DNA of 64,000 nucleotides from assembly GCF_964656455.1 (NCBI RefSeq), contig NC_135719.1, forward strand, positions 132,599,444 through 132,663,443, written 5' to 3'. This document shows positions 1 to 10,439 of this stretch, piece by piece. Made by a program: the position numbers and the translations under genes. The stretch comes from Halichoerus grypus (taxonomy: Eukaryota; Chordata; Mammalia; Carnivora; Phocidae). The first letter of the stretch is position 1. Each line of letters begins with the position of its first letter. The notes beneath the pieces were generated by a model, which saw only the letters and a list, made by a program, of their open reading frames with translations, was not told the origin of the DNA and searched no databases.

Positions 1-326
1 ACTCATCATATTCTTTCATCTGATTAGATTTTGGAGCAGAAAAAAAGTTAAAAGATAAGTAGATGTTAATAAGGAACAGGAAAGATGTTTATAATTTATA
101 GCTTATCAGTAGATCAAGTAAAATAATATGAATGTATTTGAAAGAGAATCAATGACCTAATAGGGATTTCTTTTTTTTTAAAGAGAAATTTGGCTTGGTA
201 AGAGAAAGACACATAAACAATATCCAAAAAAGAAAAAGAGTTGTTATTACCTAGAAGGAAAATCAATAGTGGATGATATTTCAAAAGAAAGAAATAAGAT
301 AGGATTAAAAATAGTACGTGTGTCCT
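1..326. other. AT-rich intergenic DNA, nothing recognised
   Basis: Short A/T-rich sequence with no sustained open frame and no repeat family that I can name. It ends at the left target-site duplication of the first CAN-SINE. Confidence 0.5.
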
Positions 327-336
327 TGGAGTCCTA

Positions 337-529
337 ATTTATTTTAATTTTTTAAGATTTTATTTACTTATTTGAGAGAGAGAGCATGAGGGAAAGGGAG
401 AGAGGATCTGAAGCAGACTTCTAGCTGAGCGCAGAGCCCGACGTGAGGCTTGATCCCATGATGGCAAGATCATGACCTAAGCTGAAACCAAGTCAGAGGG
501 CTTAACCAACTGAGCCACTCAGGTGCCCC
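337..529 (-). mobile_element. CAN-SINE (tRNA-Lys-derived), older body type
   Basis: Antisense copy. A T-rich tail with AAGATTTTATTTA leads into a GA-rich body, then the tRNA-like head ending in GAGCCACTCAGGTGCCCC. It is flanked by near-identical 10 bp target-site duplications, tggagtccta (327-336) and tggagttcta (530-539). The GA-rich AGAGAGAGCATGAG body marks an older subtype than the ACACAAGCAGGGGG copies further on. It is non-coding and was mobilised in trans by L1. Confidence 0.93.
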
Positions 530-539
530 TGGAGTTCTA

Positions 540-875
540 CTTTAAAGAATGTGAGTGAAACACCAAATGAAATTGAAATGTTTTAAAATGGTAAATTTAA
601 TAATTCTATTGAATGGTAAATATTAGCCATCAAAATTTGGTAGAAGAGAAAAAGATTAAGACTGTACTTTTTAAACAGTATGTGTATGTGTTCGTGTGTG
701 TGTGTATGTGTGCATTGACAAGTATCCTAATAGATATTATATGACTCTATTATAGATATTATAAAAGAACTAATGATTTCAATTCAGAGTTTTCATTACT
801 TCCAAGAAAGAGTGTGATTAGGGATTTCCCCCACTTATTTCTCCTGGAACATGTGACTCTCATGAAAGGGAACAT
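540..875. other. Intergenic, with short TG-rich tract
   Basis: A/T-rich sequence without a gene. A small TGTGTATGTG-type low-complexity tract lies near 680-712. It runs up to the TSD of the full-length L1. Confidence 0.5.
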
Positions 876-1156
876 CCATAAACTTTTTTTTAATTAACAT
901 ATAATGTATTGTTTGTTTCAGGGGTACAGGTCTGTGATTTATCAGTCTTACACAATTCACAGCGCACACCATAGTACATACCTTTCCCAATGTCCATCAA
1001 CCAGCCACCCCATCCCTCCCACCCCCCTCCACTCCAGCAACCCTCAGTTTTTTTCCTGAGATTAAGAGTCTCTTATGGTTTGTCTCCCTCTGGTTTCATC
1101 TTGTTTCATTTTTCCCTCCCTACCCCTATGATCCTCTGTCTTGTTTTTCAAATTCC

Positions 1157-4100
1157 TCATATCAGTGAGATTATATGATACTTGTCTTTCTCTGATTGAC
1201 TTATTTCGCTTAGCATAATACCCTTGAGTTCCATCCATGTCGTTGCAAATGGCAAGATTTCATTTTTTCGATGGCTGGACAATATTCCATTGTATATATA
1301 TACCACATCTTTGTTATCCATTCATCTGTTGATGGACATCTTGGCTCTTTCCATTGTTTGGCTATTGTGCACAATGCTGCTATAAACATTGGGGTGCATG
1401 TGGCCCTTCAGAGCACTACATTTGTATCTTTGGGGTAAATAACCAGTAGTGCAATTACTGGGCCATAGGGCAGCTCTATTTTGAACTTTCTGAGGAACCT
1501 CCATACTGTTTTCCAGAGTGGCTGCACCAGCTTACATTCCCTCCAACAGTGTGGGAGGGTTCCCCTTTCTCTGCATCCTCGCCAACATCTGTCATTTCCT
1601 GACTTGTTAATTTTAGTTGTTCTGACTGGTGTGAGGTGGTATCTCCTTGTGATTTTGATTTGTATTTCCCTGATGCCAAGTGATGTTGAACACTTTTTCA
1701 TGTGTCTGTTGGCCATTTGGATGTCTTCTTTGTAGAAATGTCTCTTCATGTTTTCTGCCCATTTCTTGGTTGGATTATTTGTTCTCTGGATGTTGAGTTT
1801 GATAAGTTCTTTATAGATTTTGATTACTAGCCCTTTCTCTGATATGTCATTTGCAAATATCTTCTCCCATTCTGTCGGTTGTCTTTTGGTTTGGTTGACT
1901 GTTTCCTTTGCTGTGCAAAAGCTTTTTATCTTGATGAAGTCCCAATAGTTCATTTTTGCCCTTGTTTCCCCTGCCTTTGGTGATGTTTCTAGGAAGAAGT
2001 TGCTGTGGCAGAGCTTGAAGAGGTTGCTCTCTGTGTTCTCCTCACAGATTTTGATGGACTCTTGTCTCAGATTTAGGTCTTTCAACCATTTTGAGTCTGT
2101 TTTTGTGTGGAGTGTAAGGAAATGGTCCAGTTTCATTCTTCTGCATGTGGCTGTCCAATTTTCCCAACACCATTTGTTGAAGAGACTGTCTTTTTTCCAT
2201 TGGACATTCTTTCCTGCTTTGTCGAAGATTAGTTGACCGTAGAGTTAAGGGTCCATTTCTGGGCTCTCTATTCTGTTCCGTTGATATATGTGTTTGTTTT
2301 TGTGCCAGTACAATACTGTCTTGATGATTACAGCTTTGTAAAAGAGCTTGAAGTCCGGAATTGTGATACCACCAGCTTTGCTTTTCTTTTTCAACATTCC
2401 TCTAGATATTCGGGGTCTTTTCTGGTTCCATACAAATTTTAGGATTATTTGTTCCATTTCTTTGAAAAAAGTGGATGGTATTTTGATGGAGATTGCATTA
2501 AATGTGTAGATTGCTCTAGGAAGCATAGATATGTTCACAATATTTGTTCTTCCAATCCATGAGCATGGAACATTTTTCCATTTCTTTGTGTCTTCCTCAA
2601 TTTCTTTCATGAGTATTCCATAGTTTTCTGAGTACAGATCCTTTCCCTCTTTGGTTAGATTTATTGCTAGGTATCTTATGGTTTTGGGTGCAATTGTAAA
2701 TGGGATCGACTCCTTAATTTTTCTTTCTTCTGTCTTGTTGGTGTATAGAAATGCCACTGATTTCTGTGCATTGATTTTATATCCTGCCACTTTACTGAAT
2801 TCCTGTATGAGTTCTAGCAGTTTTGGGGTGGAGTCTTTTGGGTTTTCCACATAAAGTATCATACCATCTGCAAAAACTGAGAGTTTGACTTCTTCTTCGC
2901 CGATTCGGATGCCTTTTATTTCTTTTTGTTGTCTGATTGCTGAGGTTATGACTTCTAGTACTATGTTGAATAGCAGTGGTGATAGTGGACATCCCTGCCG
3001 TGTTCCTGACCTTCGGGGGAAAGCTCTCAGTTTTTCCCCATAGAGTATGATATTCGCTGTGGGTTTTTCATAGATGGCTTTTATGATATTGAGGTGTGTA
3101 CCCTCTATCCCTACACTCTGAAGAGTTTTAATCAAGAAAGGTTGCTGTACTTTGTCAAATGCTTTTTCTGCATCTATTGAGAGGATCATATGGTTCTTGT
3201 TCTTTCTTTTATTAATGTATTGTATCACATTGATTGATTTGTGGATGTTGAATCATCCTTGCAGCCGAGGGTTAAATCTCACTTGGTCATGGTGAATAAT
3301 CCTTTTAATGTACTGTAGGATCCTATTGGCTAGTATTTTGGTGAGAATTTTTGCATCCATGTTCATCAGGGATATTGGTCTGTAATTCTCCTTTTTGATG
3401 GGGTCTTTGTCCGATTTTGGGATCAAGGTAATGCTGGCCTCATAAAACGAGTTTGGAAGTTTTCCTTCCATTTCTATTTTTTGGAATAGTTTCAGAAGAA
3501 TAGGTATTAATTCTTCTTTAAATGTTTGGTAGAATTCCCGTGGGAAGCCATCTGACCCTGGGCTTTTGTTTGTTGGGAGATTTTTGATTACTGCTTCAAA
3601 TTTCCTTACTGGTTATGGGGGTGTTCAGGTTTTCTATTTCTTCCTGGTTCAGTTTTTTTAGTTTATAGGTCTCTAGGAATGCATCCATTTCTTCCATATT
3701 GTCTAATTTGCTGGCATATAGTTGCTCATAATATGTTCTTATAATCGTTTGCATTTCTTTGGTGTTGGTTGTGATCTCTCCTCTTTCATTCATTATTTTA
3801 TTTATTTGAGTCCTTTCTCTTCTCTTTTTGATAAGTCTGGCCAGGGTTTTATCAATCTTATTAAATCTTTCAAAGAACCAACTCCTAGTTTTGTTGATCT
3901 GTACTACTGTTCTTTTGGTTTCTGTTTCTTGATTTCTGCTCTGATCTTCATTATTTCTCTTCTCTTCCTGGGCTTAAGCTTTATTTGCTGTTTTTTCTCC
4001 AGTTCCTTTAGGTGTAGGGTTAGGTTGTATATTTGAGACCTTTCTTGTTTCTTGAGAAAGGCTTGTATTGCTATATACTTTCCTCTTAGGACCACCTTTG

Positions 4101-4968
4101 CTGCATCCCAAAGATTTTGAACAGTCGTGTTTTCACTTTCATTGGTTTCCATGAATTTTTTAAATTCTTCTTTAATTTCCTGGTTGACCCATTCATTCTT
4201 TAGTAGGATGCTCTTTAGCCTCCATGCATTTGAGTTCTTTCTGACTTTCCTCTTGTGATTGAGTTCTAGTTTCAAAGCATCGTGGTCTGAAAATATGCAG
4301 GGAATGATCCCAATCTTTTGGTACTGGTTGAGACCTGATTTGTGACCCCTGATGTGATCTATTCTGGAGAATGTTCTATGTGCACCAGAGAAGAATGTGT
4401 ATTCTTTTGCTTTGGGATGGAATGTTCTGAATATATCTGTGAAGTCCATTTGGTCCAGTGTGTCATTTAAAGCCTTATTGCCCCTGTTGATCTTTTGCTT
4501 AGATGATCTGTCCATTTCAGTGAGGGGGTATTTAAATTCCCCTACTATTATTGTATTATTGTCAATGTGTTTCTTTGCTTTTGTTATTGATTGGCTTATA
4601 TAATTGGCTGCTCCCATGTTAGGGGCATAGATATTTAAAAGTATTAGATCTTCTTGTTGGATAGACCCTTTAAGTATGATGTAGTGTCTTTCCTCATCTC
4701 TTATTATAGTCTTTGGTTTAAAATCTAATTTGTCTGATATAAAGATTTCCACCCCAGCTTTCTTTTGATGTCAATTAGCATGGTAAACTCTTTTCCACCC
4801 CCTCACTTTAAACCTGGAGGTATCTTTGGGTCTAAAATGAATCTCTTGCAGACAGCATATCAATGGGTCTTTTTTTTTTTTATCCAATCTGATAGCCTGT
4901 GTTTTGACTGGGGCATTTAGCCCATCTACATTCAGGGTAACTAATGAAAGACATGAATTTAGTGCCAT
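1157..4968 (-). pseudogene. L1 ORF2 remnant (endonuclease / reverse transcriptase)
   Basis: Relic of the ORF2 protein, which nicks target DNA and reverse-transcribes L1 RNA at the nick. The start codon at 4968 opens MALNSCLSLVTLNVDGLN, matching the endonuclease N terminus. The frame then breaks several times; open pieces lie at 4771-4968, 3904-4752, 3596-3793, 3253-3471, 2245-3228 and 1408-2136. Visible motifs are CCLQEIHF (metal-binding Glu), SRIDHI and FSDH of the endonuclease, IDAEKAFDK (RT motif A), [14 protein letters not shown] (motif B), and the C-terminal cysteine motif (CWRGC...HCWREC). Two catalytic sites look altered: the family VGDFN reads VGEFK (4531-4545), and FADD reads FADG (2863-2874). 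Dead on both frame and active-site grounds. Confidence 0.95.
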
Positions 4969-5045
4969 TGTATTGCCTGTAAGGTGACTGTTACTGTATA
5001 TTGTCTCTGTTCCTTTCTGGTCTATGTTACTTTTAGGCTCTTTGC

Positions 5046-5933
5046 TTAGAGGACCCCTTTCAATATTTCTTGCAGTGCTGGTTTGATGTTCGCAAATTCT
5101 TTCAGTTTTTGTTTGTCCTGGAAGCTTTTTATCTCTCTATTTTCAATGACAGTCTAGCTGGATATAGTACTCTTGGCTTCATATTTTTTTCATTTAGTGC
5201 TCTGAATATATCATGCCAATGCTTCTTGGCCTGCAGGTCTCTGTGGATAGGTCTGCTGCCTATCTAATGTTTCTACCATTGTAGGTTACCGACCTCTTGT
5301 CCCGAGCTGCTTTCAGGATTTTCTCTTTGTCTCTGAGACCTGTAAGTTTTACTATTAGATGTCAGGGTGTTGACCTATTTTTATTGATTTTGAGGGGGGT
5401 TCTCTGTGCCTCCTCGATTTTGATGCCTGTTTCTTTCCCCAAATTAGGGAACTTCTCCATTATAATTTGCTCCAACATACCTTCTGGCCCCTCTCTCTTT
5501 CTTCTTCTGGGATCCCAAATATTCTAATATTGTTTTGTCTTATGGTATCACTTATCTCTCGAATTCTACCCTTGTGATCCAGTAGTTGTTTATCTCTCTT
5601 TTTCTCAGCATCTTTATTCTCCATCATTTAGTCTTCTATATCATTAATTCTCTCTTCTGCCCCATTTATCCTAGCACTTAGAGCCTCCATTTTTGATTGC
5701 ACCTCATTAATAGCCTTTTTGATTTCAACTTGTTACATTTTAGTTCTTTTACTTCTCCAGAAAGGGATTCTCTAGTATCTTCTATCCTTTTTTCAAGCCC
5801 AGGTAGTATCTTCATAATCATCATTCTGAACTCTAGTTCCGACATCTTACTAATGTCTGTATTGATTAGGTCCCTGGCAGCTGGTACTGCCTCTTGTTCT
5901 TTTTTTTTGAGGTGAGTTTTTCCGTCTTGTCAT
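5046..5933 (-). pseudogene. L1 ORF1 remnant (RNA-binding protein)
   Basis: ORF1 encodes the L1 RNA-binding coiled-coil chaperone. A start codon at 5933 opens MTRRKNSPQK, typical of carnivore ORF1p. The poly-A run coding the early lysines (5899-5908 on this strand) has nine A's, which puts the following ISKMSELEFRMM-like region in another frame. Eight A's would keep it open. The stop is at 5046-5048, just before the short inter-ORF spacer. Further stops and shifts occur downstream, so no full ORF1 protein can be made. Confidence 0.9.
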
Positions 5934-7507
5934 TTTGTCCAGAGAATAGATGAATGAGAGAACAAAATGCTAAAAAAAGGCTAAAAGGGTAAGAATGACC
6001 CCAGAAAACTATACACTAAACAAATCAGAAGAGACCTTAAACCGGTGTGTGGAAAGGAAGTGGAAAAAAAAAAAAAAAAGAATATGATCAGGCTGGTGAA
6101 TAGATCAGTGCCACACACTAGATTTTGGGTGTATTTTGGTCTGTTAGAATTAATTGCCTCCCAAAATTTTAAAGAAAGAAAAACATATATATATATATAT
6201 ATGTTTATATATATACATATATACATACATATATATATACACACACAAATAATGTTAAATACAATGGATAGAATATGACTGTAAAAATGAAAATTAAAAA
6301 ATATTTTAAAAAGGGAATTGGTAAGATAGGATGTTGACTGAAAAAGGAAAGAAGAAAAATTCAACTAAAAAAATAGAAAAATTAAAAAATAAAGAAAATT
6401 TTCAAAATTAACTTTGAAAGACTAAAGAATCATGGGAAAAAAGCCATGAATTCTATGTGCAGTATTCCACTAGTGCTAGAGTTCTGCCGTTCTCATTGAT
6501 CGGTAAACTTGGTCTTTGCTGGCTGTTCTTGCTGATCTTCTGGGCGGAGGGGCCTGTTGCAGTGCTTCTCAAATATCTTTGCCAGAGGTGGAATTGCCCT
6601 GCCCATGCCAGGTCTGGGCTAAGTAATCTGCTCGGGTTTTCTCTTGGTAACTTTTGTTCCCTGAAAGCTTTCCGTTCAGCTTTGGAGAAGGAGAGTGAAA
6701 ATGGCAGCCTCCCAATCTCTGGTCCCAGAGGAGCCGAGAGGCTGGGCCCCCAATCCTCAGTGAGCCCTCAAAGAAAAGCAGTCAATCACTCCTGTCTCCC
6801 CGGTCTCTGGCCACACTCCATGCTCACCCGGCCTCTGACTGAGTGTTTCTATCTCTGACACAAGACCCCATTTGGAGTTTCCAAACCCAGCAGATTCCTG
6901 CGGTGCACTCCCAGGCCGCTCCTCCAGGGGGAGGAAGGGGTCTCTGCAGATCTGCTGCTTGTTGGGTCCCTGCTCAAATAGCAGTGGCCCAACTGTGCCT
7001 CGGATCATGGTTTACGGCAACCCCGAGCTGAGAGCCCATGCCTCAGCTCCGCCTCTGCAGCTGGCTTCCCTGCTCTGATACCTGGGAGCTCTGCCACACT
7101 TAGGCACCCCCAGTCTTTCTGTGACCCCGAGGGTCCCGAGACCACATTATCCCAGTGAGGGCTCCACCCCCCTGCTTAGCCACTGGAGCAATGTCCCTCA
7201 GCAGAGCCAACTTCTAAAAGTTCCAGTTTTGTGCTCTGCGGCTCTATCACTTGCCAGTAGGGGCTGATGGAGGCTCCCTCCCCCCGCAGTCTATCTTCCC
7301 GAATATCACCTCAGATTCACTTCTCCACACATCCTACCTTCCAGAATGTGGTCACTTTTCTGTTCAGAGAGTTGCTACTATTTTTTTTCTTCTATCTCCT
7401 GTTGAGTTTGTAGGCATTCAGAATGGTCTGATAGCTATCTCGCTGAATTCCTGGGACCAGATGAAATTTAGGTCTCCTACTCCTCCACCATCTTGCTCCT
7501 CCCACAC
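5934..7507 (-). promoter_or_regulatory. L1 5' UTR / internal promoter
   Basis: About 1.57 kb upstream of ORF1, ending at the right TSD, and GC-richer than its surroundings toward the 5' end (about 6450-7500). The first bases of the element (minus strand) include CAAGATGG at 7495-7488, a YY1-type core like the one that positions initiation in human L1. Near ORF1 it contains a TA/CATA microsatellite (6184-6247) and A-rich tracts. Promoter activity is inferred from position and family, not shown. Confidence 0.75.
6184..6247. repeat. TA/CATA microsatellite within L1 5' UTR
   Basis: Alternating TATA runs with CATA variants and an ACACAC end, lying inside the 5' UTR of the minus-strand L1. Likely a length-variable locus. 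Confidence 0.9.
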
Positions 7508-7516
7508 CCATAAACT

Positions 7517-8325
7517 CTTGAACTGACAGTAAAATATGGGATACCCCTTCAGGGCTAAATCATGATAAATGTGGTAAAATTGGTTGAGGACATGGAAATA
7601 CATAAAAATATGAAGGTGAGAGTCCATTTATCTATTAATTTACATAAAACAAAATTGAGAAACAAGTGAACTTGATAAAGGTAAGATCAGAAGCTATGTA
7701 TATCCCAAGATAAAACTTTAAAATTTTGTCCTAGTGATTTTAAACTTTATGAGTGATTTTAAACTTTGATATCACCAAGTTTATATCTCCAGAATATCAT
7801 TCTGGAAGCAATGTGGAAAATAGAATGAAAAACATCTTGCTTAATTCTTGGTAGTAATTCCCTTATCATTGCTATAAACAATGTATCTTGAAGGTATTTT
7901 ATATGGTTATAAGAAATATATTTCTTTTTCAATGATTTTTGCATATATCTGTTGAATATTTTGGGAGGTAATACTGTCTACATAGGCTCCTGAGATGAAT
8001 TTATAATATATATATAATGCAATGATTTTTGATACATTATTTTTCTAAAATTACAAGGAAGTAAAACAATCATAACTTTTTAACTTATACCATTTTTAAA
8101 AATTTGCTTTCCTCAAATACATGCTATAGATAAATTATAGACCATTTTGGATACTTTAAAAATTTCTGGTTTTGTAGTTCATCATCGTCTTTGAAACTGA
8201 AGAGGGAAATGTTTTCAATTTGTGACATGAGTCTAAGTGGTTTGATAAGCTTCACAGAGAAAGATAATAATGCAGAAATGTCACTTTGTCCAGTTGACCA
8301 AACTTAATAAGAAATTTTCTATTTT
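7517..8325. other. AT-rich intergenic DNA
   Basis: No gene or repeat recognised. A small imperfect tandem duplication (GTGATTTTAAACTTT appears twice) sits near 7734-7767. Confidence 0.5.
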
Positions 8326-8335
8326 AAGATTCAGA

Positions 8336-8536
8336 TGGGTATTAAGGAGTGCACGATCTGCATGGAGCACTGGGTGTTATACGCAAACAATGAATCATGG
8401 AACACTGCATCAAAAACTAATGATGTAATGTATGGTGATTAACACAACATAATAAAAAAAAATGAAGATAAGGAACCCCTGTCTTGCATGGTTGTTGTGA
8501 TGCTTAAATAAAATAACAAATGTGAAAGAAAAAAAA
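8336..8536 (+). mobile_element. 5'-truncated L1 3' end with putative 3' transduction
   Basis: 8336-8460 matches the extra 3' segment of the L1 family seen at 48.1-48.3 and 49.7-50.0 kb (GGGTATTAA.., CATGGAGCACTGGGTGTTAT.., AATAAAAAA). It is followed by about 66 bp of unrelated sequence (8461-8526) with an AATAAA signal at 8507-8512, then a second A-rich tail. The direct repeat aagattcaga at 8326-8335 and 8537-8546 brackets the whole unit, so the extra sequence appears to have arrived in the same insertion. Confidence 0.85.
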
Positions 8537-8546
8537 AAGATTCAGA

Positions 8547-8924
8547 CATGAATTTTCAATCAAACCATTGTCATTTCTTCAGTAACCCTCTCTATTCTAG
8601 ACTTAATGGAAGGCAAATATGAGAGACTGACCACCTGGTGAAATTGAAAATAGAACATTACTCCCTTGTTTCAAAATCACCATATATATTCTGGAATATG
8701 TGTTCAAAAAATTGCCCCTCCTTTGACACAAAACTAAATATAGATTTTCTTCTCTTTCTTTCTCTGCATGTGTATATGAGAAATGCATGAAAAATTTTAG
8801 TATACCCCTTTAACAGAGTGTTTACAGCACAGCTTGAATTGAGCCCACCTGTCCTTATTTATATTCTAATAAAATATTATTCATGCATTATCTAAGTACC
8901 CACAGGCTTCCTTTTTGATATAGG
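8547..8924. other. Intergenic DNA, nothing recognised
   Basis: A/T-rich sequence with no sustained coding frame and no repeat I can name. Confidence 0.45.
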
Positions 8925-9080
8925 ACAGACTTAGGTTTGATTCTCAGCTCTGTATTCAAAATTTGAGGAATTTTCTTACACTCTGAGTTTCAGTTTTATC
9001 ATCTTTAATTTAGTATACTACCATTACTATATGGGTCTGTTATTAAGATTAATTAATTAATAATATATGTGGCATACCCT
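8925..9080 (+). repeat. Probable MIR fragment
   Basis: Degenerate match to the MIR core: a TTTGATTCTCAGCTCTG-like start, then GAGTTTCAGTTTTATCATCTTTAA, matching the MIR CTCAGTTTCCTCATCTGTAAAA core, then an AT-rich 3' part. An ancient mammalian tRNA-derived SINE, assigned by eye. Confidence 0.55.
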
Positions 9081-9111
9081 AAGGATTAGTTACATATAAA
9101 CCATCACTTAT

Positions 9112-9305
9112 GCTTTTTTTTTAGTAATTTATATTTTATTTTATTTTAAATGCCAGTATAGTTCACATACAGTGTAATATCAGTTTCAGATGTACAAATC
9201 AGTGATTCAACACTTCCATACATCACCCAGTGCTTATAACAAGTGTACTCCTTAATCCGCATCATCTATTTCACCCACCCACTGTGGTAACCATCAGTTT
9301 ATTCT
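9112..9305 (-). mobile_element. Older carnivoran L1 3' end, antisense
   Basis: Starts with a T-rich stretch (the antisense A tail), then AAATGCCAGTATAGTTCACATACAG and ATATCAGTTTCAGATGTAC, the antisense 3' UTR of an older carnivore L1. Only the last ~190 bp are present (5' truncation). Confidence 0.75.
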
Positions 9306-9359
9306 CTCTTTTCTGCCTTTTTACTTTTTTTTTTTTTTTTTTTTTTACTTTCTGCTTTT

Positions 9360-9775
9360 CTCTTTTATAGAGGCTAGCAAGTCAAATGCATCAGTTTCCC
9401 AGATTCTTTTGCATCCAGATGTGGACATGTTACAAGTTCTGGCTAGTACGATGTAAGTTGTCTCTGGGGAAGCCTTCTGGGAATGTTTTATTTTTGAAAA
9501 AGGCTCAGTTGGTGTGTCCATTGGGCTTTTCACCCTTCTTCCTGCCCAGGATGTACAAACAATGCCTGCAGGTGAAAGAATCATCTTGCAGTCAGGAGTC
9601 ATGTTCTAGGAATGGCAGGGCTTGAAGATAACAAAAAGAAAAAAAAAAAATCTTTCCTAATTAACATCATTCAACATTTAAACTAGCCCTGGATTACCGC
9701 CTCTAGAATTGTTGTATGGAGGAATAAAACATTTGCTGGTTTAAGACACTGTTAGTTTTTAGTTAGGTTTTTTTT
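9360..9775 (+). mobile_element. Probable MaLR/ERVL-type solo LTR
   Basis: The order of blocks (AGCAAGTCAAATGCATC, then GTTCTGGCTAGTACGATGTAAG, then an AATAAAACAT signal, then GGTTTAAGACACTGTTAG) resembles mammalian MaLR-like LTRs, which end with an AATAAA followed by TTTAAGCCACT. A long T run precedes it (9328-9347). The exact family is uncertain. No internal retroviral genes are attached. Confidence 0.5.
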
Positions 9776-10020
9776 TTTTTTTTTTTTGGTTTGTGGGAAA
9801 CATTCCTTGTTTTTATGTGTAAAGGGTCTAGAGATTCTGTTAACAAAAATTATTCTACATTAGAAAGCTATCAAGTTACTATGTAGTTGTCTTGAGATCC
9901 TATTGTTGCTTCGTTGTTGATACATCTTTGTATTTACTATGAATTCCTTGCATGTAGTCCTCACTTACATGTAGTCTTCAGTGAAAAGTGATCACTAATT
10001 TTAAAATATCCCCATTGTAT

Positions 10021-10435
10021 TAGGTAGGATAATGCATCATCTCCTCCAAAGATGTCCATGAGGTTCTAATCCCGGTGACATGTGAATATGTCCTCTTACA
10101 TGGCTAAATGGGCTTTGCAGATGTGATGAAATTAAGGATCTCATGATTGGAAGATTATCTATCTTATATTATCCAGGTGAGCCCAATGTAATCACAAAGA
10201 TCCTTAGCAGAGAGAGCCAGAGTCAGGGAAAGGGATGTAACTACAGAAGCAGAGGTTGGAGTGCTACAGCCACAAGCCAAATGATGCAGGCAGCCTCTAG
10301 ACGCTGGAAAAGACAAGGAATAGATTCTCCCTTAGAGCCTCCAATAAGAAAGCAGTTCTACTGACACCTTGACTTCAGCCTTGTAAGACTAATTTCACAC
10401 TTATGACTTCCAGAACTATAAAATAATAAGTCGGC
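10021..10435 (+). mobile_element. MLT1-class LTR (ERVL-MaLR)
   Basis: A clear match along its length to the MLT1 LTR: CCAAAGATGTCC, ATGTGAATATGTCC, GGGCTTTGCAGATGTGAT, ATTATCCAGGTGAGCCCAAT, GTAATCACAAAGATCCTTA, CTAGACGCTGGAAAAG and GATTCTCCCTTAGAGCC. It is solo and non-coding. The 3' end past the ACTATAAAATAATAAG block is missing. Confidence 0.88.
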
Positions 10436-10439
10436 CATA

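Larger units (their letters stand above)
885..7507 (-). mobile_element. Full-length LINE-1 (carnivoran L1), minus strand
   Basis: Read from the minus strand this is a complete L1 of about 6.6 kb: GC-richer 5' UTR (5934-7507), ORF1 remnant (5046-5933), ORF2 remnant (1157-4968), 3' UTR and a short A tail (885-892 on this strand reads as T). Matching 9 bp target-site duplications ccataaact lie at 876-884 and 7508-7516. The 3' end stops after the CTGTACCCCTGAAACAAACAATACATTATATGTT-like segment, so this copy lacks the extra 3' segment present in other L1s of this window. Both ORFs are broken, so the copy should be unable to move itself. Confidence 0.96.

Noticed and set aside
2245..3228. 327-codon open frame, the longest in the window, as a host gene
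   Set aside because: It reads as the L1 ORF2 reverse transcriptase domain ([23 protein letters not shown]) on the minus strand of a full-length L1. It is not a host gene.
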